From Sulfuricella sp. (GTDB lineage Bacteria > Pseudomonadota > Gammaproteobacteria > Burkholderiales > Sulfuricellaceae), in the NCBI GenBank assembly GCA_030696235.1, contig JAUYSN010000077.1:1-23666 (forward strand): a stretch of DNA of 23,666 bases, read 5' to 3'. A program made the position numbers and the translations under genes. Of this stretch, positions 7,668 to 15,477 are shown piece by piece. Below the pieces are notes generated by a model that worked only from the letters and a program-made list of their open reading frames with translations, was not told the DNA's origin and made no database searches. The stretch's first letter is position 1, and every line of letters starts with the position of its first letter.

Positions 7668-8670
7668 AGCATCTCTCGAACTGGTCTGCCCCGCAGGCAA
7701 CCTGCCCGCCCTGAAGATCGCCGTCGACAACGGCGCCGACTGCGTCTACATGGGCTTCAAGGACAACACCAATGCGCGCGCCTTCGCCGGGCTGAACTTC
7801 GACCAGGCCAGCGCGCGCGAAGGCGTGCGCTACGCCCACGCCAAGGGTGCCAAGGTGCTGCTCGCGCTCAACACCTTCCCCCAGTCCGACAAGTGGGAGC
7901 GCTGGCAGGCGGCGGTGGACAACGCCGTGGAACTCGGCATCGACGCCGTCATCCTGGCCGACCCCGGCCTGATGCGCTACGCGGCCAGGAACTACCCGAA
8001 CCTGCGCCTGCACCTGTCGGTGCAGGGTTCCGCCACCAACTACGAGGCGATCAACTTCTACCACGAACACTTCGGCATCCAGCGCGCGGTCATCCCGCGC
8101 GTGCTGTCGCTGGCCCAGGTCGAGCAGGTGGTGAAGAACACCCCGGTGGAAATCGAGCTATTCGGCTTCGGCGGCCTGTGCGTCATGGTCGAGGGGCGCT
8201 GCGCGCTGTCTTCCTACGCCACCGGCGAATCGCCCAACACCTGTGGCGTCTGCTCGCCGGCCAAGGCGGTGCGCTGGGAACAGACCCCCACCGGCCTGGA
8301 ATCGCGCCTCAACGGCATCCTGCTCGACCGCTACGGCAAGGACGAGAACGCCGGCTACCCGACCCTGTGCAAGGGCCGCTTCGAGGTCAACAACGAAACC
8401 TATTACGCCATCGAGGAGCCGACCAGCCTCAACACCCTGGAGATGCTGCCGCAGATGATCGAGATGGGCATCGCCGCAATCAAGATCGAAGGCCGCCAGC
8501 GCAGCCCCGCCTACGTCGAGCAGGTCACCAAGGTATGGCGCTCCGCCATCGACGCCGCCAAACGCGCGCCGCAAAGCTACGCCGTCAACCCGGCGTGGAT
8601 GGCGCAGCTGAACAAAGTCGCCGAGGGCCAGCAGAACACCTTGGGCGCGTATCACCGGCCGTGGAAATAA
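7657..8670 (+). CDS. ubiU: UbiU, oxygen-independent ubiquinone hydroxylation subunit (peptidase U32 family)
   Basis: UbiU forms a complex with UbiV that hydroxylates the ubiquinone ring without O2, taking oxygen from prephenate; both carry a 4Fe-4S cluster. The protein has 337 residues from ATG 7657. The frame is open 11 codons further up, but MSPKASLELVCPAGNLPAL matches the usual N-terminus and GAGG lies 12 bases before. The cluster cysteines are C175, C182, C199 and C238, with spacing (7, 17, 39) identical to that known for Escherichia coli UbiU. Other landmarks are LHLSVQGSATN, FGFGGLCVMVEGRC, ESPNTCGVCSPAK and IKIEGRQRSPAYV. It overlaps yhcC and is separated from ubiV by a hairpin repeat. 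Confidence 0.95.
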   Translation: MSPKASLELVCPAGNLPALKIAVDNGADCVYMGFKDNTNARAFAGLNFDQASAREGVRYAHAKGAKVLLALNTFPQSDKWERWQAAVDNAVELGIDAVILADPGLMRYAARNYPNLRLHLSVQGSATNYEAINFYHEHFGIQRAVIPRVLSLAQVEQVVKNTPVEIELFGFGGLCVMVEGRCALSSYATGESPNTCGVCSPAKAVRWEQTPTGLESRLNGILLDRYGKDENAGYPTLCKGRFEVNNETYYAIEEPTSLNTLEMLPQMIEMGIAAIKIEGRQRSPAYVEQVTKVWRSAIDAAKRAPQSYAVNPAWMAQLNKVAEGQQNTLGAYHRPWK

Positions 8671-8680
8671 ACAGCAATTT

Positions 8681-8761
8681 ACCGCAAAGGACGCAAAGGT
8701 ACGCGAAGGAATTCAACTTCATAAAAGGCTTTCCCTTGCGTTACCTTGCGTCCTTTGCGGT
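8681..8761. repeat. Hairpin repeat, CGCAAAGG family, copy 2
   Basis: The left arm is 8681-8709 (ACCGCAAAGGACGCAAAGG...) and the right arm 8733-8761 (..GCGTCCTTTGCGGT), with a loop of about 23 bases. It shares the ACCGCAAAGGACGC start of the arms with the copy at 1124-1197. It fills the ubiU-ubiV gap and is followed by GAAAAAAGTTTTTT, which could end some transcripts within the operon. Confidence 0.85.
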
Positions 8762-8789
8762 GAAAAAAGTTTTTTAAAGAGAACTCGAT

Positions 8790-9704
8790 ATGAAATTGGC
8801 TCTAGGCCCCATCCTCTACTACTGGGAACGCGAAACGACCTTCAATTTCTACGACGAAATCGCCGCCTCGCCGGTGGACATCGTCTACCTCGGCGAGACC
8901 GTCTGCTCGCGCCGCCACGCCCTGCGCACCGAAGACTGGCTTGAAGTCGCGGACAAGCTCGCCGCCGCTGGCAAGGAAGTCGTGCTCTCCAGCCAGGCGC
9001 TGATCGAGTCGGAATCCGACCTGAAGACCCTGCGCCGCATCGTTGGCAACGGCAAGTTCATGGTGGAAGCCAACGACATGGGCGCGGTGCACCTGCTTGC
9101 TGCAGCGAAAATTCCGTTCGTCGCCGGACCCCACATCAACACCTACAACCCGCAGACGCTGGCCCTGCTGGCCGAACTCGGGGCGAAGCGCTGGGTCATG
9201 CCGGTGGAAATGTCGCGCGAAGCGCTAGCCCACATGCAGGCAGCCCGTCCCGCCGGCATGGAGACCGAGGTGTTTTCCTACGGCCGCCTGCCGCTGGCCT
9301 TCTCGGCGCGCTGCTTCACCGCCCGCCACCACAACCTGCCCAAGGACGACTGCCAGTTCCGCTGCATGGACTACGCCAACGGCCTCACCCTGAACACCCG
9401 CGAAGGCCAGCCCTTCCTTGCGCTGAACGGCACCCAGACCCAGTCCGCCAGCGTCTACAACCTGCTCGGCGAAATCCCCTCCATGCGCGACACCGGCGTC
9501 GACGTCGTGCGCGTCAGCCCGCAGGCGTTTTTCACCGCCAAAATCCTCAAGCTGTTCCGCGAAGTCATGGACAAGCGCCTCCCCGCCCAGACGGCGATGC
9601 AGCAGATGGCCAGGCTGATGCCCGACCAGGCCTGTGACGGCTACTGGCACGGCCGGCCTGGTATCGAACAGAGCTATCTCGCCTCCGCCGAGGATGCCGC
9701 TTAG
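8790..9704 (+). CDS. ubiV: UbiV, oxygen-independent ubiquinone hydroxylation subunit
   Basis: UbiV is the partner of UbiU in O2-independent ubiquinone synthesis. The 304 residues begin MKLALGPILYYWERE. The four cluster cysteines fit the known pattern exactly: C39 in GETVCSRRH, then ARC-x12-C-x3-C in the section ARCFTARHHNLPKDDCQFRC. Other landmarks are EANDMGAVHLL, GPHINTYNP, EVFSYGRLPLA and VDVVRVSPQ. An AAAGAGA ribosome binding site precedes ATG 8790. It ends ASAEDAA; a second in-frame-like copy of these seven codons plus a stop lies about 100 bases downstream, beyond a hairpin repeat. ubiT, the lipid-binding partner, is in the window but 7.6 kb away. Confidence 0.95.
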   Translation: MKLALGPILYYWERETTFNFYDEIAASPVDIVYLGETVCSRRHALRTEDWLEVADKLAAAGKEVVLSSQALIESESDLKTLRRIVGNGKFMVEANDMGAVHLLAAAKIPFVAGPHINTYNPQTLALLAELGAKRWVMPVEMSREALAHMQAARPAGMETEVFSYGRLPLAFSARCFTARHHNLPKDDCQFRCMDYANGLTLNTREGQPFLALNGTQTQSASVYNLLGEIPSMRDTGVDVVRVSPQAFFTAKILKLFREVMDKRLPAQTAMQQMARLMPDQACDGYWHGRPGIEQSYLASAEDAA

Positions 9705-9710
9705 CAACGG

Positions 9711-9784
9711 GTAGCCCGGATGAAACAACGTGGAATCCGGGGCATCGAGGATTCCCGGAATCCGCTGCGCTTCTTCCGGGCTAC
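9711..9784. repeat. GTAGCCCGGA hairpin repeat
   Basis: The left arm 9711-9741 (GTAGCCCGGATGAA...GGAATCCGGG) and right arm 9754-9784 (CCCGGAATCCGCTG...CCGGGCTAC) form a long imperfect inverted repeat with a 12-base loop. This type of GTAGCCCGGATG/GGAATCCGGG element is, to my knowledge, scattered in intergenic regions of many proteobacteria. It starts 7 bases after the stop of ubiV. Confidence 0.8.
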
Positions 9785-9788
9785 GCCG

Positions 9789-9812
9789 GCTTCGGCCGAG
9801 GATGCGGCCTGA
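9789..9812 (+). other. Second copy of the last codons of ubiV
   Basis: GCT TCG GCC GAG GAT GCG GCC TGA reads ASAEDAA-stop, the same residues as the end of ubiV at 9681-9704. Within the seven sense codons all four base differences are at third positions. The two copies flank the hairpin repeat. No longer coding frame connects to it. Confidence 0.45.
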
Positions 9813-9856
9813 TTCATCGACCGGGCCCCTGCCATATTCATCCGCCAGCTGAAAAG

Positions 9857-9873
9857 ATAGGGAAAACCCCTAT
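9857..9873. promoter_or_regulatory. ATAGGG-N5-CCCTAT dyad, candidate operator
   Basis: A perfect 6-base inverted repeat, ATAGGG (9857-9862) and CCCTAT (9868-9873). A third half site CCCTAT lies at 9894-9899, about 26 bases further on. It is 170 bases upstream of the GGDEF/EAL gene. Such short G/C-tract dyads are typical of LuxR/NarL-type regulators, but no specific regulator can be named. The rest of 9813-10041 shows nothing else I can support. Confidence 0.35.
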
Positions 9874-10041
9874 ATACGCCGGGACTCGGTTTGCCCTATC
9901 CTGCATTAGGCATTTTCAGGAAATACAGAATTAAATCGACCCCATTTTTGGCCGGTATTGTGCGTTAATGCAAGACCCCGATGGTACAAGCTTGCCAGAC
10001 AGGTGTTGCACTGGGTGATTGAATCCGCAGTTAAGGGCTAA

Positions 10042-12903
10042 ATGCATATTACCTGGAATTATTCCCTGGTATTTTTATCCATCCTGGTGGCCGTAATCGG
10101 GTCGTTCACCGCGCTTACCCATGCGCAACGCATGCGTGAGAGCAGTGGTCGTGCGGCAACACTCTGGATGGTCGCGGGTGGTATTACTTTGGGCTTGGCA
10201 GCCTGGTCCATGCACTTTATCGGCATGTTGGCGTTTCATCTGCCCATCCCCCTTGCTTATGACCTGAAACTGACCCTCCTTTCCATCCTGCCCGTCATTT
10301 TCGCAACCCTATTGGGTTTCAGGGTGCTGCGCGAAATCAACATCAGCACCAGGCGCATATTGGTCAGCGGACTGTTGATGGGTGCGGGTATCAGCGCGAT
10401 GCACTACACTGGCATGGCAGCACTCAAGATGTCGCCGGCCATCAGCTATGACCCGTTGATTTTTGCCTTGTCCGTTGTCATTTCAGCCATTGCTTCATGG
10501 GGCGCATTACTGATGATGTATCAGGGTGAGCGCATCAAGTTGCCACCGTTGCTGCGTTTTGTGTTGGGTGCAGTGATCATGGGTTTGGCGATTTCCGGTA
10601 TGCACTACACTGCCCTGCTGGGAACATACATTCAGCCCGGCAGTATATGCCTTGCCAACGATTTGCGCATCGAGCCGAATATTCTTGCCCTGCTGGTGTC
10701 GCTGACTTCGCTGTTCTGGTTTGGCGGCGGCATTCTCGCCACTTTGTTCGATCGACGCATGGTGCGACAAAACTCGCTGGCCCTGGAGCAGCTGCAAGCC
10801 GCACATGCAGCGTTGGAGCAACGTGCACGGCAAATGGCTGCTGAAATGACACGGGAGCTGCGAGAAAGTCAGGGCCTGCTCTACCTCATTCTGGATACGG
10901 TACCCCAGGCGATATTCTGGAAGGACAACAACAGCGTGTACCTCGGATGCAACAGGGTTTTCGCCAAGGACGCGGGTTTGGCGCATCCGAACGATATCAT
11001 CGGCAAAACCGATTTTGATTTGCCCTGGACGCGTGAAGAATCCGAAGCCTATCGAGCCGATGATCGCGAGGTGATGAGCAACAACGCTGCCAAGATGCAC
11101 ATCATCGAACAACAACACAACGCCGATGGAGCGCATATCTGGCTGGACACCAGCAAAGTGCCGCTGGCTGATGGCGAGATATTTGGTGTGTTGGGCATTT
11201 ATGAAAACATCACGGAGCGCAAGCGCCTCGAAGAGGCGATGCGTATTGCCGCTATTACCTTCGAAACCCAGGAAGCCATCCTGATTACTGATTCTGACGC
11301 AAAAATTCTGCGCGTCAATCAGGCTTTTCAGGACATTACCGGCTACAGCGCAGAAGAAGTAGTTGGGCAAAATCCGCGCATCCTCCAGTCCGGCCGGCAC
11401 AATGCGGCTTTCTACCAGGCCATGTGGTCAGCACTACACGATACCGGCAAGTGGTCTGGCGAGGTTTGGGATAGACGCAAGAATGGCGAAATCTATCCTA
11501 AGTTCATGACCATTACGGCGGTTTACGATGGCAACCAACAAGTGTCCCATTATGTGGCCGTGTTTGCCGACATTACTCGGCGCAAGTGGTCGGAACAGGA
11601 AATCTATCAGCTGGCCTTTTATGATCCGCTCACACACCTACCCAATCGCCGCTTATTAATGGATCGTTTGCGGCAGGCGATGGCGGTCAACATGCGCAGC
11701 GGTCAGCATGGTGCATTACTGTTTCTGGATTTGGATCACTTCAAGATGATCAATGATACGCAAGGTCATGCCGTGGGCGACCAGCTGCTGATCGAGGTGG
11801 CGCGCCGGTTGCTGACCTGTGTGCGCGAGGGTGACAGCGTGGCACGGCTGGGTGGCGATGAATTTGTGGTGGTGCTCGAAGAGCTGAGCAGCCAACTGGA
11901 TGAGGCGGCCACACAAGCGGAACTGGTCGCGGAAAAGATACGCAACGAGCTGAACCAGCCTTATGCGCTGAAAGACTATGAGTACCACACCACGTCCAGC
12001 ATCGGCATCAGCCTGTTCCGTGGCCATCTGGAGAGTATGGATGATGTGTTCAAGCATGCCGATGTCGCCATGTACCAAGCCAAGGCGGCAGGGCGCAACA
12101 CCATCCGCTTTTTTGACCCGCAGATGCAAACGGCATTGGAAATGCGTGCGGAGCTGGAAGCGGATTTGCGTCATGCACTCGAGAAGCAACAATTTCGCTT
12201 GTACTATCAAATCCAGGTAGACAGCCTGCACCGTCCGTTGGGCGCGGAAGTGCTGTTGCGTTGGGAACATTCTGAACGCGGCTTTGTTTTCCCCGATCAA
12301 TTCATTCCGCTGGCCGAGGAAACCGGACTGATCGTGCCGATAGGTTTGTGGGTACTGGAAACCGCCTGCACGCAGCTCAAAGCATGGCAACACGACGCGC
12401 AGACCCGCGACCTGACGCTGGCGGTGAACGTTAGTGCCAAGCAATTCCATCAAGCCGACTTCGTTGCCCAAATCCAGCGCGTGCTGCTGGAAAGCGGTGC
12501 GAAGCCTGCGCAGCTCAAACTGGAACTGACCGAAAGCACCGTGCTGGAAAACATCGAAGATACCATCAGCAAGATGCGTGAAATAATAAAGCTTGGCGTG
12601 AATTTCTCGATGGACGACTTCGGCACGGGTTATTCCTCGCTGTCCTACCTGAAACGCTTGCCGCTGGATCAAATCAAGATCGACCGATCCTTCGTGCGCG
12701 ACATTGCCAGCGACCCCAACGATGCCGCCATCGTGCACGCCATCATTGCAATGTCACAGGCTTTAGGGCTGAACGTCATTGCCGAAGGGGTGGAAACCGA
12801 AGCGCAGCGCGAATTCCTTGATAATCACGGCTGTCATGCCTTTCAGGGATATTTGTTCGGCAAGCCGGTCCCGCTGGAGCAGTTTGAATCGTTGCTGAAT
12901 TGA
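10042..12903 (+). CDS. MHYT-PAS-PAS-GGDEF-EAL cyclic-di-GMP signalling protein
   Basis: A 953-residue membrane sensor that probably makes and/or degrades cyclic-di-GMP. The N-terminal MHYT domain (about 1-235) has seven or so membrane helices and three metal-type motifs (SMHFIG, AMHYTG, GMHYTA), thought to bind a metal and sense O2, CO or NO. A coiled segment (LEQLQAAHAALEQRA) leads to PAS domains at about 270-395 and 400-520. The GGDEF domain is intact (GGDEF at 604-608) with an inhibitory I-site R595-E-G-D598 exactly five residues before it. The EAL domain has EVL at 736-738, NVSAKQF, ELTEST, DDFGTGYSS (D858, D859) and EGVET, so phosphodiesterase activity is plausible. AAGGG precedes ATG 10042. 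Codon use is clearly more AT-rich at third positions than in the ubi genes, which suggests a different origin. Confidence 0.93.
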   Translation: MHITWNYSLVFLSILVAVIGSFTALTHAQRMRESSGRAATLWMVAGGITLGLAAWSMHFIGMLAFHLPIPLAYDLKLTLLSILPVIFATLLGFRVLREINISTRRILVSGLLMGAGISAMHYTGMAALKMSPAISYDPLIFALSVVISAIASWGALLMMYQGERIKLPPLLRFVLGAVIMGLAISGMHYTALLGTYIQPGSICLANDLRIEPNILALLVSLTSLFWFGGGILATLFDRRMVRQNSLALEQLQAAHAALEQRARQMAAEMTRELRESQGLLYLILDTVPQAIFWKDNNSVYLGCNRVFAKDAGLAHPNDIIGKTDFDLPWTREESEAYRADDREVMSNNAAKMHIIEQQHNADGAHIWLDTSKVPLADGEIFGVLGIYENITERKRLEEAMRIAAITFETQEAILITDSDAKILRVNQAFQDITGYSAEEVVGQNPRILQSGRHNAAFYQAMWSALHDTGKWSGEVWDRRKNGEIYPKFMTITAVYDGNQQVSHYVAVFADITRRKWSEQEIYQLAFYDPLTHLPNRRLLMDRLRQAMAVNMRSGQHGALLFLDLDHFKMINDTQGHAVGDQLLIEVARRLLTCVREGDSVARLGGDEFVVVLEELSSQLDEAATQAELVAEKIRNELNQPYALKDYEYHTTSSIGISLFRGHLESMDDVFKHADVAMYQAKAAGRNTIRFFDPQMQTALEMRAELEADLRHALEKQQFRLYYQIQVDSLHRPLGAEVLLRWEHSERGFVFPDQFIPLAEETGLIVPIGLWVLETACTQLKAWQHDAQTRDLTLAVNVSAKQFHQADFVAQIQRVLLESGAKPAQLKLELTESTVLENIEDTISKMREIIKLGVNFSMDDFGTGYSSLSYLKRLPLDQIKIDRSFVRDIASDPNDAAIVHAIIAMSQALGLNVIAEGVETEAQREFLDNHGCHAFQGYLFGKPVPLEQFESLLN

Positions 12904-12922
12904 AGCTGACTCCTGTTCGATT

Positions 12923-14695
12923 GTGTTATGGCTGGACGTATTCCAAATGACTGCTTTGGGTTACCCTGATCAATTGCCTTGCCTTAAACCTTCCATCTTG
13001 AACCAGCCCTCCAGCACCATTGCTTGCCACGACAGCCGCCTGAACAGCGCGAGCTGGAATGCCGGCTTCGACCAGAGCTGGCTCACCCTGCATGCGCAGG
13101 GCGAACGGCCTGATCTGCTGCGCTTTTACCGCAGCCTGCCGGCGGCGAGCATCGGCCGCCACCAGTCGCTGGCGTGCGAGATCCGGCTGGACTACTGCTG
13201 CGCGCGCGGCATCGAGATGGTGCGCCGCACCAGCGGCGGCGGGGCGCTCTACCTCGACGAGAACCAGCTGGGGCTGAGTTTGATCATCCTCCGTCCAGCA
13301 GAGTGGGGAGGCCTGCAGGACATCCTCGCCCGCTTCTGTGCGGCGCTCGCCGATGGCCTTACCCGGCTCGGCATCCAGACACGCTTCAAGACCCCTAACG
13401 ACCTCGAGATAGACGGCCGCAAGCTGGCTTCCGCCTTCGTCGCCACGGCGGGCGATTCGCTGCTGTTGCAGGCGATGCTACTGATAGACGCAGACATCAA
13501 AACCATGCTGGAAGCGCTGCGCGTGCCGACCGAGAAACTGACGGTGACCGGGCTGGAAAGCGCGCGCCAGCGGCTGGTTACGCTCAGGGAACTGCTCAGC
13601 GAAGTACCAGATGATGCGGTGCTGCAGCAGGCTCTGCGGTTTGGGATCGCGGATGCGTTGGGGGTGGGGCATGTGGAATTTACCGCTTCAACCCCCATCC
13701 CAACCTTCCCCCTGGGAGGGGGAAGGAGCCGCACATTGTTGCTACCAGCCAACGAGAGCGACGATACGAACAGAAAAACCGAGTGGAGCGCGGTGGCTGA
13801 CGTCGCGCTCGAAGCTCTGCACAAGACTACGGGCGGAGTACTGCGCGTGCGGTTGTGGCCGGATGCGGGGCAGCAACGCATCGAACGCATCTGCTTTGCC
13901 GGTGATGTGCACCTGCACCCAGCCGATGCGCTGGAACGCCTGGAGCGCACGCTGGCCGGCCTACCGCTGGTGGAGGCAGAAGCGACAGCCCACGCCTTCT
14001 TTGCCGACTTCCCTTGCGACCTGCTCGGCTTTGCGCCGGAGGACCTGATCCGGGTGCTGCGGCTGACACTGGCAAAACTCGACCAGCAGCGGGAGTTCGA
14101 CCTGAGCCCGGCCCAAGCCAACGGGCTGATGGTACTGGGCAGCGAAACCGCGCATGACACTCCGGCCGTTCTCGCCCAGGCTTCGGTGATGCTGCTGCCC
14201 TACTGCGCCAAGCCCGCCTGGTGCAAGTGGCGCCACCAGGACGACTGCGTCGAATGCGGCAAATGCGAAGTGGGCGACGCCTACCGCCTGGCGCGCGAGC
14301 GCAACATGCAGGTGACCACCATCACCAACTATGAACACCTCACCGCCACGCTCGGCCAGATGAAGAGCGATGGCGTGACGGCCTATGTCGGCGCCTGCTG
14401 CAGCCAGTTCTTCATCAAGCGCCACCACGCCTTCCGCGAGGCAGGCATGGCGGCTGTTTTGATGGATATCAGCGGCGCCAACTGCTACGAGCTGAAGCAG
14501 GAAGAAACGGCCTACGCCGGCCAGTTCCAGGCGGAGGCCAAGCTTGATGCCGACATGCTGGCGAAGGTGATGCAGCGCGTGCCGGCCCGGCCCGACGAGC
14601 AGCCGCAGGGCGAGGCCGCCGCCCCCGTCACCGGCAGCAGGGTGCGCCGGGTGATTCCCCTGATTCCTTTGAACGAAACCAGAAAGCGCGCATGA
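12923..14695 (+). CDS. Lipoate-protein ligase family protein fused to a DUF116 domain
   Basis: A 590-residue fusion. The first part (about 35-250) is an LplA/BPL catalytic domain with RRTSGGGALYLDE and NDLEIDGRKLASAF, the Lys of GRKL being the expected catalytic residue. A lipoate-ligase C-terminal domain (about 290-400) follows, with GGVLRVRLWPDAGQQRIERI. The last 160 residues look like DUF116, with cysteines in LPYCAKPAWCKW, DDCVECGKCEVG and GACCSQF; the cysteine pattern suggests an Fe-S or Zn site. It probably attaches lipoate or octanoate to a carrier protein; the target is unknown, and a GcvH-like or LbpA sulfur-oxidation carrier is a guess. The start is uncertain: GTG 12923 is the longest, ATG 12947 and a TTG near 13000 are possible, as homology begins near residue 31. 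It overlaps the next gene by ATGA. Confidence 0.82.
   Translation: MLWLDVFQMTALGYPDQLPCLKPSILNQPSSTIACHDSRLNSASWNAGFDQSWLTLHAQGERPDLLRFYRSLPAASIGRHQSLACEIRLDYCCARGIEMVRRTSGGGALYLDENQLGLSLIILRPAEWGGLQDILARFCAALADGLTRLGIQTRFKTPNDLEIDGRKLASAFVATAGDSLLLQAMLLIDADIKTMLEALRVPTEKLTVTGLESARQRLVTLRELLSEVPDDAVLQQALRFGIADALGVGHVEFTASTPIPTFPLGGGRSRTLLLPANESDDTNRKTEWSAVADVALEALHKTTGGVLRVRLWPDAGQQRIERICFAGDVHLHPADALERLERTLAGLPLVEAEATAHAFFADFPCDLLGFAPEDLIRVLRLTLAKLDQQREFDLSPAQANGLMVLGSETAHDTPAVLAQASVMLLPYCAKPAWCKWRHQDDCVECGKCEVGDAYRLARERNMQVTTITNYEHLTATLGQMKSDGVTAYVGACCSQFFIKRHHAFREAGMAAVLMDISGANCYELKQEETAYAGQFQAEAKLDADMLAKVMQRVPARPDEQPQGEAAAPVTGSRVRRVIPLIPLNETRKRA
13691..13729. repeat. Hairpin repeat inside the ligase gene
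   Basis: CCTTCCCCC (13704-13712) and GGGGGAAGG (13718-13726) are a perfect 9-base inverted repeat with loop TGGGA, preceded by ACCCCCATCCCAA. This is like a family of CCCCATCCCAACCTTCCCCC elements that I know from intergenic regions. Here it is read in frame as TPIPTFPLGGGRSRT, in the linker between the catalytic and C-terminal ligase domains. Confidence 0.65.
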
Positions 14696-15174
14696 AACGC
14701 ATCGACAAGACCCTTCTCGCCACTCTTTCCTCCCAGGCAGCCGCCTCGCCGCGCAAGCGGGCGCACCACAACCTGCACCCCCAGCTCGACGACAAGGTCC
14801 AGCGCCTGTGCATCGCCATGGAGCCCGGCACCTACGTCAGGCCGCACCGCCACATGCAGCCGGAAACCTGGGAAATCCTGCTGATATTGAGCGGTGCCGT
14901 GGCGCTGCTGATTTTCGACGAAAGCGGAAGGGTGCTGGAGCGGATCGAACTGGCGGCAGGAGGAGAAGTCACCGCAGTAGAAATCCCGGCCAACACCTGG
15001 CATGCGGTTGCATCCATGGAAGCCGGCACGGTGGTGTTCGAGGTGAAGCAGGGACCTTATGCGCCGATCACCGAGGCCAATTACGCTCCCGGGTCGCCGG
15101 CCGATGGCGCGGCAGCGCAACGGCTGGAATCCTGGTACCGCACCGCCCGGGCGGGCGACAGCGCCCCAGTGTAA
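14692..15174 (+). CDS. WbuC-type cupin fold metalloprotein
   Basis: A 160-residue single-domain cupin of the WbuC family. The first cupin motif has RPHRHMQPETWEILLILSG (about residues 43-61), supplying two His and a Glu for a metal; the second has VEIPANTWHAVAS with a further His. WbuC proteins occur in O-antigen clusters and elsewhere, with no settled reaction. The ATG overlaps the TGA of the ligase/DUF116 gene (ATGA at 14692-14695), so the two are translationally coupled and probably act together. The last 25 residues (PADGAAAQRLESWYRTARAG) are outside the cupin fold. Confidence 0.8.
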   Translation: MKRIDKTLLATLSSQAAASPRKRAHHNLHPQLDDKVQRLCIAMEPGTYVRPHRHMQPETWEILLILSGAVALLIFDESGRVLERIELAAGGEVTAVEIPANTWHAVASMEAGTVVFEVKQGPYAPITEANYAPGSPADGAAAQRLESWYRTARAGDSAPV

Positions 15175-15228
15175 CCACGCCTTGACATGCCGGCGTCAAA
15201 TATCCATACGTGAAAAACATACGCACAA

Positions 15229-15477
15229 TCAAGCCGCCATCGACGTCTGGCGCGACATATCTCCCACGCCCGCCAGCAAGCCTGCCACGGAAATGTCTTC
15301 GTCGAGCTCATCCCAATGCAATCCCTTCAAACTTATTTCCACATGCTGGCGCTGTTCTGGCGTGGCATGTAGAAGACGCGGGAACCATGCCAGCGGTACA
15401 GCGATGACACGTCCGTCCGACAGATCGACCCACATGCTGTAGTCGTCAAAGCGTACGGATTTAGCTGAAGTGCTCAT
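15229..15477 (-). CDS. DUF2442 protein
   Basis: An 82-residue DUF2442 protein: DYSMWVDLSDGRVIAVPLAWFPRL is the usual family section (a strand pair then a W-x-P motif), followed by HVEISLKGLHWDELDEDISVAGLL. Start ATG 15477 has AGGAG about 6 bases upstream, and it overlaps the end of the DUF4160 gene by 17 bases. DUF2442 genes are commonly next to DUF4160 genes and the pair is often compared to toxin-antitoxin modules; activity is not established. Confidence 0.85.
   Translation of the reverse strand: MSTSAKSVRFDDYSMWVDLSDGRVIAVPLAWFPRLLHATPEQRQHVEISLKGLHWDELDEDISVAGLLAGVGDMSRQTSMAA

Noticed and set aside
12247..12255. EVL in place of EAL as a sign of an inactive phosphodiesterase domain
   Set aside because: EVL occurs in active members, and the other catalytic motifs (DDFGTGYSS, EGVET, ELTEST) are intact.
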